Source of the DNA: a virus
IMG/VR virus record: IMGVR_UViG_3300025000_002500
Coordinates: 1 to 45,107 of that record
Length of the DNA: 45,107 nt
Reading direction: 5' to 3' (one strand)
A program made the translations under genes and the position numbers. The notes below the pieces were generated by a model, which was not told the DNA's origin, ran no database searches, and was given only the letters and a program-made list of their open reading frames with translations. Shown piece by piece: positions 16,499 to 20,727 of the stretch; position 1 is the first letter of the stretch, and the number at the start of each line of letters is the position of its first letter.

Positions 16499-16540
16499 TA
16501 TTCACTATAGTGAATAACACTGGAGGTAGACCTAGTGAAT
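16499..16540. promoter_or_regulatory. Immunity operators
   Basis: An 18-bp perfect palindrome occupies 16499-16516 (inner half-sites ATTCACTA and TAGTGAAT). A further half-site TAGTGAAT at 16533-16540 overlaps the GTG start codon of the next gene, and TAGTGAAC lies in the promoter spacer at 16470-16477. These are the likely binding sites of the XRE-like repressor and/or the small HTH protein. The perfect dyad suggests a dimeric protein. Confidence 0.75.
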
Positions 16541-16750
16541 CTTAAGCCCGAGCAAATACAACTGATCAGAGAAGTAGCTGATCTATGGGCTCAGGGGCTT
16601 ACCCAGGGGCAGGTTGCCAAGGCTCTTGACAAGAACCCCAATACCCTCCGGGGTAGGCTTCGCTACTATGGGTGCAAGTTTGCCCGTGGCGGGAAACTGG
16701 TTTGGACCACAACGGGCAAGCCGGTGGATCTGAACCTCATTGCTTCCTAA
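16535..16750 (+). CDS. Small HTH protein, Cro-like or excisionase-like
   Basis: It encodes 71 residues from GTG 16535, preceded by GGAGGT. The sequence RELADLWAQGLTQ-type helix, here VADLWAQGLTQGQVAKALD, followed by NPNTLRGRLRYYG, is a helix-turn-helix with the second helix around residues 32-42. It is the first gene transcribed from the strong early promoter and is divergent from the repressor, the position of Cro. A directionality factor for the integrase is an alternative. Confidence 0.65.
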   Translation: MNLKPEQIQLIREVADLWAQGLTQGQVAKALDKNPNTLRGRLRYYGCKFARGGKLVWTTTGKPVDLNLIAS

Positions 16751-16807
16751 TATCCCATCTTACAACATCCAATCCGGCGTTTGACCTGTTAATGTTGCGG
16801 TATTTAT

Positions 16808-16828
16808 ACCAGTAATTTCACTGGTTTT
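16808..16828 (+). terminator. Weak hairpin in early leader
   Basis: ACCAGT (16808-16813) pairs with ACTGGT (16820-16825) around a 6-nt loop, followed by TTT. The stem is short, so this may be a weak attenuator or antitermination site between the first early gene and the rest of the operon. TTGACC upstream with TATACC 18 bp later could also form a weak promoter here. Confidence 0.3.
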
Positions 16829-16845
16829 GACTGAGAGGAGGGGAT

Positions 16846-17100
16846 ATGCAGGGAGAGAGGGCCAGGGATGAGAGTTTGCTTCGAGAAGGTGTCCGGGCGC
16901 AGGTTAGTGAGGCTTCCAGCGTGGCTACGCTTCGGGGGCTGATTAAGCGACTGGACATGTCTAGTGAGCGGATGATCCACGATATGACGCACGAGAGGCC
17001 TTTGGATGTGGTGATGCTGGCTAAGGAGATCCGGGAGAACGCGGTGCTGGCCATGGGAATTGTCGACAAGGTGCGGCGGATACAGAGCGGATTGGAGTAG
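16846..17100 (+). CDS. Unknown early protein
   Basis: It encodes 84 residues, with GAGGAGGGG a few bases upstream of the ATG. It is highly charged and predicted helical throughout (GLIKRLDMSSERMIHDMTHERPLDVVMLAKEIRENAVL). No family is recognised. It is in a run of small early genes where anti-defence or takeover proteins are common, but the sequence alone gives no function. Confidence 0.6.
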   Translation: MQGERARDESLLREGVRAQVSEASSVATLRGLIKRLDMSSERMIHDMTHERPLDVVMLAKEIRENAVLAMGIVDKVRRIQSGLE

Positions 17101-17105
17101 GAGCT

Positions 17106-17267
17106 ATGAGCGAGAAGTGCGACATCAAACCTGAGACGGATGAAGAGCAGATCCCGGAGTGGGCTATGCGCCTGGCGGCATTGATAGTGCCTACCGTAAT
17201 TGAACTGACCAGGCAGAGGCGGCCAGAGCTGTTCGAGGAGGGCCTGAGGGTGGAAGTCGGGAGTTAG
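17106..17267 (+). CDS. Short early protein (53 aa)
   Basis: The frame MSEKCDIKPETDEEQIPEW... runs from ATG 17106 to TAG at 17265-17267, with GGAGTAGGAG upstream. The first half is acidic, the second a helix with basic residues (LAALIVPTVIELTRQRRPELFEEGL). It starts 5 bp after the previous stop, in the same direction, with good codon flow. It is too short for family assignment. Confidence 0.5.
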   Translation: MSEKCDIKPETDEEQIPEWAMRLAALIVPTVIELTRQRRPELFEEGLRVEVGS

Positions 17268-17357
17268 GTCGGCTTGTCTTTTTTTGTGCGTGGGCTTGGT
17301 TGGAGAAGGCCATGGCGGTTGGGGGACAAGCGCAGTCGAGGTTGGAGGAGGAGCAGG

Positions 17358-17528
17358 ATGAACAGGCATGAGTTTGAGGACGAATGGGAGAGGTGTTACC
17401 AGGCTGACAGACGCCTCCGGAGACCGCGTGGTCTGCGCGTGACCTGGACGATTGGCGACCTGGTGTGCGGGATTCTGTTTGCGGGGCTGATCTTTCTCTG
17501 GATGGGGATCGGCTCGCTGTTGAGGTAG
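17358..17528 (+). CDS. Small single-pass membrane protein (56 aa)
   Basis: ATG 17358 follows GGAGGAGGAGCAGG; the frame extends upstream to 17274 but with no ribosome site there. Residues 1-28 are very basic and charged (MNRHEFEDEWERCYQADRRLRR). One membrane helix follows at about 35-52 (IGDLVCGILFAGLIFLWMGI). The orientation is probably N-in. Its stop codon (17526-17528) lies inside the first base positions of the structured repeat A. Confidence 0.5.
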   Translation: MNRHEFEDEWERCYQADRRLRRPRGLRVTWTIGDLVCGILFAGLIFLWMGIGSLLR

Positions 17529-17626
17529 ATTTTCGATTTGCCGGGCGGGGGTCGGCTTTTAAACCGGCCCTGACTCGATTTACATTCCACAGCCCTAAGA
17601 GTCTCACGCCACGGACGCCCGGCATT
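17525..17626 (+). ncRNA. Structured element A (first of a tandem pair)
   Basis: A closing helix of 9 bp joins TGCCGGGCG (17539-17547) to CGCCCGGCA (17616-17624). Inside are hairpin P2, GGGTCGG/CCGGCCC (17549-17555/17564-17570, loop CTTTTAAA), and helix P3, GACTC/GAGTC (17572-17576/17599-17603). GAGTCT at 17599-17604 could instead pair with AGACTC at 17635-17640 downstream. A separate TGTGC-GAAA-GCACA tetraloop hairpin sits at 17643-17656. The outer sequence is shared with element B while the interior differs. No coding frame explains the region. The strand is assumed from the surrounding operon. Confidence 0.5.
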
Positions 17627-17672
17627 CACATTCCAGACTCGTGTGCGAAAGCACATACATTCAGGACATCAA

Positions 17673-17782
17673 GTAGATTTTACGATTTGCCGGGCGGACC
17701 GCACGGTGACCTTTGAAAGCGCCGTCTCCTACTCGCGTTTAACAGGCCGCGAGAAGGGAGAACGCAACGGACGTCCGGCATT
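17673..17782 (+). ncRNA. Structured element B (second of a tandem pair)
   Basis: Element B begins 148 bp after A. The 5' 25 bases match A except for one inserted A, and the last 16 bases match 15 of 16. The closing helix TGCCGGGCG (17688-17696) with CGTCCGGCA (17772-17780) keeps pairing because the single change converts a G-C to a G-U pair. P2 is ACGGTG/CGCCGT (17703-17708/17720-17725), with CTTTGAAA in its loop where A has CTTTTAAA. P3 is CTCC/GGAG (17726-17729/17757-17760) enclosing CTCGCG/CGCGAG (17732-17737/17748-17753). It ends 42 bp before the next gene, so it could act as a leader RNA, a processed small RNA or a binding site. Confidence 0.5.
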
Positions 17783-17824
17783 GATTTCCGCTCGGGTACA
17801 CGGCGGTAGGAAATAGGAGTAGAT

Positions 17825-18304
17825 ATGTATCGAATTGCAATTAGACCAGTGTTGTTGGATGTCTGGGAGATTGTGCCCGGGGAGTTCGACGACTCGATGA
17901 TCGAGGAGCAGCTCAAGCAGCTCATGTTCGTTCACGGCATTGAGAACGTGGAGCTCTACCAGAAAGTGTCGGTACAGGCAGAGCTAGTGATCAATCTACA
18001 AATCGGCATCAAACAGATACTGGAGACCGCCGTGCAGCAGGTTCTTCAGGATGCCGCCCAGGCAGTCGAAGCCCTAGAGAGCACGAAAGACTCAAAGTCG
18101 GATCAGAGTGTAGAGATAGATCCGGCTAACTATATTACCCCGAACGAAGCGGCCGCAGAAAGGGGTTATGTGCCGGGAACAGTCCACACCATGGCCAATA
18201 GAGGCGAGATCCCTTTCGTCAAGGCCCCAAACGGGAGGATCTACATTCCGCGCGCAGCCTGGGAAGAGTGGAAAGCAGTACACCCCGTAGCGGGCAAAAA
18301 GTAA
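17825..18304 (+). CDS. HTH protein with excisionase/MerR-like C-terminus
   Basis: It encodes 159 residues, with AGGAG upstream of the ATG. Residues 1-95 form an unrecognised, acidic, helical domain, perhaps for oligomerisation (DDSMIEEQLKQLMFVHG... IGIKQILETAVQQVLQDAAQAVEALE). Residues about 105-155 read as a DNA-binding fold of the excisionase/MerR type: ITPNEAAAERGYVPGTVHTMANRGEIPFVKAPNGRIYIPRAAWEEW. It could be a transcription factor or the recombination directionality factor for an integrase. It directly follows the structured RNA pair. Confidence 0.62.
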   Translation: MYRIAIRPVLLDVWEIVPGEFDDSMIEEQLKQLMFVHGIENVELYQKVSVQAELVINLQIGIKQILETAVQQVLQDAAQAVEALESTKDSKSDQSVEIDPANYITPNEAAAERGYVPGTVHTMANRGEIPFVKAPNGRIYIPRAAWEEWKAVHPVAGKK

Positions 18305-18486
18305 AGCGGCGACTGAGTGTCTGGGAGAAGTTGAACCCGCATCTCCGGGAGGAATGTATGGGGTGCTGCAACCTGGACGAGGTGAGCAAGTGCACGGTCT
18401 TTGCCGATGCGCGAAAGGCCAGGGTAGACAAGGACGAGATCTGTATTCTCTGGTGTCGGCCGGTGGAGACACGTTATCTGGAATGA
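18268..18486 (+). CDS. Small Cys-rich (putative zinc-binding) protein
   Basis: It encodes 72 residues from GTG 18268, overlapping the previous gene by 37 bp, with GGGAAGA upstream. Six Cys lie in CMGCCNLDEVSKC... EICILWC, a likely metal-binding cluster. It has no known family to my reading. The overlap makes the start uncertain; a TTG near 18331 would give a shorter protein that keeps all Cys. Confidence 0.5.
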   Translation: MESSTPRSGQKVKRRLSVWEKLNPHLREECMGCCNLDEVSKCTVFADARKARVDKDEICILWCRPVETRYLE

Positions 18487-18501
18487 TGGAGGGTTACCGG
18501 A

Positions 18502-18894
18502 ATGGCGATGACGGGGTTTCGGAAACCGGGGGAGCCTACGCGGAAGGCGAAGCCGCCTTCGGTGAGTTTGAATCCTCAGGGCTTAATTGAGTTTAACTCG
18601 GCGCTGCGCAGGGAGATTGGGGAGGACTGGAATTTTGCGGTGCTGGGGTTTGATGATGAGACTCGGGAGATCGGTATCCGGCTGCTCCGGAGTGGGAGTG
18701 TGGAGGATGCGTACCGGATTCATAGGATCAGGCTGAGGGGTGGGCATCGAGGACCTGGGACGATTATGGCGTCGGCGTTCTTCTCATGGGCTGGCATTGA
18801 GGTTTCCGAGAGGATGAGGTTGGCGACTCGATTTGATCCGGCGGAGAGGATGATTTTTGCTTCGCTGGGGGAGAAGGCTTCGCCGAGTGGATGA
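18502..18894 (+). CDS. Unknown early protein (130 aa)
   Basis: The protein begins with a basic, Pro-rich tail (MAMTGFRKPGEPTRKAKPPS) followed by an alpha/beta domain (LIEFNSALRREIGEDWNFAVLGFDDETREIGIRLL...). No motif is recognised. It is followed at once by the next ATG (18895), implying coupled translation. Confidence 0.6.
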   Translation: MAMTGFRKPGEPTRKAKPPSVSLNPQGLIEFNSALRREIGEDWNFAVLGFDDETREIGIRLLRSGSVEDAYRIHRIRLRGGHRGPGTIMASAFFSWAGIEVSERMRLATRFDPAERMIFASLGEKASPSG

Positions 18895-19371
18895 ATGGGG
18901 GAGGATGACAGCGAAGTGATACCGATCAATATTACGATTCTGGAAGAGGTCACGATAGAGCAGATCAAGCAGCGGAAGCAGCCGATGATCTTCTACGGTG
19001 CAAATACCTGCTGGTGGTCTGACGATCCTAACCATCTGGGGCAGACTCCACCGCGAGTACTGGTCATCAACAACAGGGAAGTCCAGGGTGGGGGACTCCC
19101 GTGCGATCCGAGGCAGGGAATGCTTATGGAGACTCGTACTCCAGAAGAGTTTCTGAGACTGTCGGAGGAGAATCCCAGTTACTACGGCAAGCATGGTATC
19201 CGTGCATTTATGGCAGCTTATCATGGCGTGGTGGTTGTTCTCAAAGGAGGCGGACAGCGGCAGCCATGGTGCTTTACATCCTGGGATGAGTACAATGAGC
19301 TGCTCGACCGGATAGATGCTGCAAAGCCGAAGCCGAAACCGAAGCCGAAGAGGCGATCGTGGAAAAGGTAG
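18895..19371 (+). CDS. Unknown early protein with Lys-Pro tail (158 aa)
   Basis: The ATG directly abuts the previous stop. The body is an alpha/beta domain with several aromatic residues (NTCWWSDDPNHLG, FMAAYHGVVVVL, QPWCFTSWDEYNELL). The C-terminus is a short KPKPKPKPKRR repeat ending in basic residues, possibly a nucleic-acid- or wall-contacting tail. The function is unknown, and I see no enzymatic signature. Confidence 0.6.
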   Translation: MGEDDSEVIPINITILEEVTIEQIKQRKQPMIFYGANTCWWSDDPNHLGQTPPRVLVINNREVQGGGLPCDPRQGMLMETRTPEEFLRLSEENPSYYGKHGIRAFMAAYHGVVVVLKGGGQRQPWCFTSWDEYNELLDRIDAAKPKPKPKPKRRSWKR

Positions 19372-19625
19372 CACGGGAACCCCTGATCGTGGACTATGCG
19401 ATTGCTGATAACTGCAGCAATCCGGACGTGGTACACATCTGCCATAAGTGCAATCGTTGCGGGCGGTTTCCTGGCAGGCCGGTGAATATGGATGATATGG
19501 ATACTTCTTGTGTCATGGATCCGGTGACCTGCAATTTGAGTGACCTGGTGGATGGATGGTCTGGAGATCAGTTATACCTGTGTCATTGTACTGGTGGGTA
19601 CTGTTTGCAGCAGGAGACGGATTGA
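19359..19625 (+). CDS. Small Cys-rich (putative zinc-ribbon) protein
   Basis: It encodes 88 residues from GTG 19359, overlapping the previous gene by 13 bp. It has CHKCNRCGRF near residue 28 and CHCTGGYC near the C-terminus, with two more Cys between, so one or two metal sites are likely. The early operon contains several such small Cys-rich proteins, which suggests nucleic-acid- or protein-binding takeover factors, but no homologue is recognised. Confidence 0.55.
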   Translation: MEKVAREPLIVDYAIADNCSNPDVVHICHKCNRCGRFPGRPVNMDDMDTSCVMDPVTCNLSDLVDGWSGDQLYLCHCTGGYCLQQETD

Positions 19626-19684
19626 GAGGGGGTGATATGCATGGTTGAGGAAACAACGGCAGTCCAGGAGGCTGCTGAAGCAGG
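19624..19684 (+). repeat. Duplicated leader, copy 1
   Basis: The first 25 bases, covering the ribosome site and ATG, are identical to 19982-20006. The next 36 bases, coding for the N-terminus, match at roughly 27 positions. This is the parent copy, belonging to a 95-aa gene. Confidence 0.7.
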
Positions 19685-19928
19685 GCCGGTTTTGCGGTGC
19701 AAGATGCGAGTTGACGGAGTCAGTCAAAACATTGGTTCGGATGGTAAACCGACTGAGGAGTATGTGACCTTGAGGGCAGTTTCCGGTGTGGATGGAACTG
19801 CTAATGCTCAGTGGTCGAAGTATACACCATCGGCGCAGTTGATGATGACCATTACCAACACTGCCGCCTTCGGAAAGTTGCTGCCGGGACAGGAGTTCTA
19901 TATGGATTTTGTGCCGGCCGCAGAGTAG
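19641..19928 (+). CDS. Small unknown protein (possible ssDNA-binding-like fold)
   Basis: It encodes 95 residues. ATG 19641 (MVEETTAVQEAAEAG) is preferred because GAGGGGGTG lies just upstream; GTG 19632 would add only three residues. After a short acidic tail comes a beta-rich domain (LRCKMRVDGVSQNI... EYVTLRAVSGVDGTANAQWSKYTPSAQLMMTITNTAAFGKLLPGQEFYMDFVPA). The pattern suggests a small beta-barrel that might be a phage single-stranded-DNA- or capsid-associated protein, but I cannot name a family. Confidence 0.6.
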   Translation: MVEETTAVQEAAEAGPVLRCKMRVDGVSQNIGSDGKPTEEYVTLRAVSGVDGTANAQWSKYTPSAQLMMTITNTAAFGKLLPGQEFYMDFVPAAE

Positions 19929-19981
19929 TGCCGATCGATCGGAGTTATAGATTTGCTGCTCGGTTGTGCCGGCGGCGAGAG

Positions 19982-20042
19982 GAGAGGGGGTGATATGCAT
20001 GGTTGAAGAGACTCAGGATGTCCAGGAAACTGCTGACGCAGG
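19982..20042 (+). repeat. Duplicated leader, copy 2
   Basis: This is a near copy of 19624-19684, with the first 25 bases identical. It provides the ribosome site and first codons for a 30-aa acidic peptide that lacks the rest of the parent protein, so it is a partial gene duplication. Confidence 0.7.
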
Positions 20043-20091
20043 CGAGGAAACAAGCACCCAGGCGGAGACCGGGGGCGATGACGATGACTAG
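19999..20091 (+). CDS. 30-aa acidic peptide, truncated paralogue
   Basis: ATG 19999 follows GAGGGGGTG. The peptide begins MVEETQDVQETADAG, parallel to MVEETTAVQEAAEAG of the gene at 19641, then diverges into an acidic tail ending GGDDDD before TAG. It contains no domain. Conservation of the start region argues for translation. It could be a decoy, a DNA mimic or simply a decaying duplicate. Confidence 0.45.
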   Translation: MVEETQDVQETADAGEETSTQAETGGDDDD

Positions 20092-20120
20092 CGTCTGATA
20101 GTAAAGCATGGACTCTGAAG

Positions 20121-20150
20121 GGGCCCGGGTTGTGCCGGGCCTCGTATTTC
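20121..20150 (+). terminator. Possible terminator
   Basis: GGCCCGG (20122-20128) pairs with CCGGGCC (20135-20141) around GTTGTG, followed by TCGTATTTC. The stem is strong but the T-run is poor. It follows the short acidic peptide gene and could separate this early block from the next gene. Confidence 0.5.
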
Positions 20151-20225
20151 GGGCGGAAAGTTATGGAATTAACACGGATGAACGGGATGGAGAGGATGTC
20201 CTGATTCGAATTTGAGAGGAGAGAG

Positions 20226-20543
20226 ATGTACGCAAAGCAACTAATTACTACTGGCGGCACTGCTGGTCCGGCAAGCATGGTAGCCAAAGAGGCGACTGGA
20301 ATAGATGAACTCGATGAGGTGTTAGAGCGGATAGATAACACGTGTGGGCAGATCGAGATGATGGCGGCCAGGATCTATGAGACGGTATGCGATCCGGCGC
20401 CGGGTGCTGAGTGTCCTCCAGACATGTCGACTGCCACGGGCGGGGAACTGGGCATCCGCTTGCGCCGACTGAAGGCGTATCAGCAGAGATTGCAGGCAGC
20501 GGCTGATACTTTGATGGGTAGTGCGAATCTGCTGAAACGGTGA
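20226..20543 (+). CDS. Unknown small protein (105 aa)
   Basis: GAGAGGAGAGAG precedes the ATG. The protein is mostly helical (IDELDEVLERIDNTCGQIEMMAARIYETV and LGIRLRRLKAYQQRLQAAADTLMGSANLL), so a coiled-coil or helical hairpin is likely. A short central loop carries three of its Cys. No function is recognised. Confidence 0.58.
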   Translation: MYAKQLITTGGTAGPASMVAKEATGIDELDEVLERIDNTCGQIEMMAARIYETVCDPAPGAECPPDMSTATGGELGIRLRRLKAYQQRLQAAADTLMGSANLLKR

Positions 20544-20547
20544 GCGC

Positions 20548-20575
20548 GCAGGCTGAAGCCTGCAGCTACATTGAG
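20548..20575. repeat. GCAGGC..GCCTGC interspersed palindrome, copy 1
   Basis: GCAGGC (20548-20553) and GCCTGC (20558-20563) flank TGAA and are followed by AGCTACATT. A relative of the same element is at 29134-29160. Both begin at or just after a stop codon. From memory this resembles a hairpin repeat scattered in many bacterial chromosomes. Confidence 0.6.
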
Positions 20576-20599
20576 GGTGGTGAGTGGCCGGAGCTGGGT

Positions 20600-20640
20600 C
20601 CCTCACCCTGGCCCTCTCTCTGGGGGAGAGGGGATTCTTT
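20600..20640. repeat. CCCTCTC..GAGAGGG interspersed palindrome
   Basis: A CCCTCACCCTGG lead is followed by CCCTCTC (20612-20618) and GAGAGGG (20626-20632), then GATTCTTTT. This resembles a hairpin repeat common between genes of many bacteria and is unusual in phage. It may also work as a weak terminator before the primase gene. The rest of 20576-20727 shows no gene. Confidence 0.6.
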
Positions 20641-20727
20641 TGGGGTTTGGCTTGGTTGTTGTTGGTATGGAGTAGTGAGGGATAGGGCGCTGACGGACAG
20701 GGCTCAATATGTTGGCAGGATGTGGAC

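Noticed and set aside
17525-17700. GTAGAT sequences recalling the end of Cas12a repeats
   Set aside because: Only six bases agree, no second stem half is present and there is no spacer array or cas gene.
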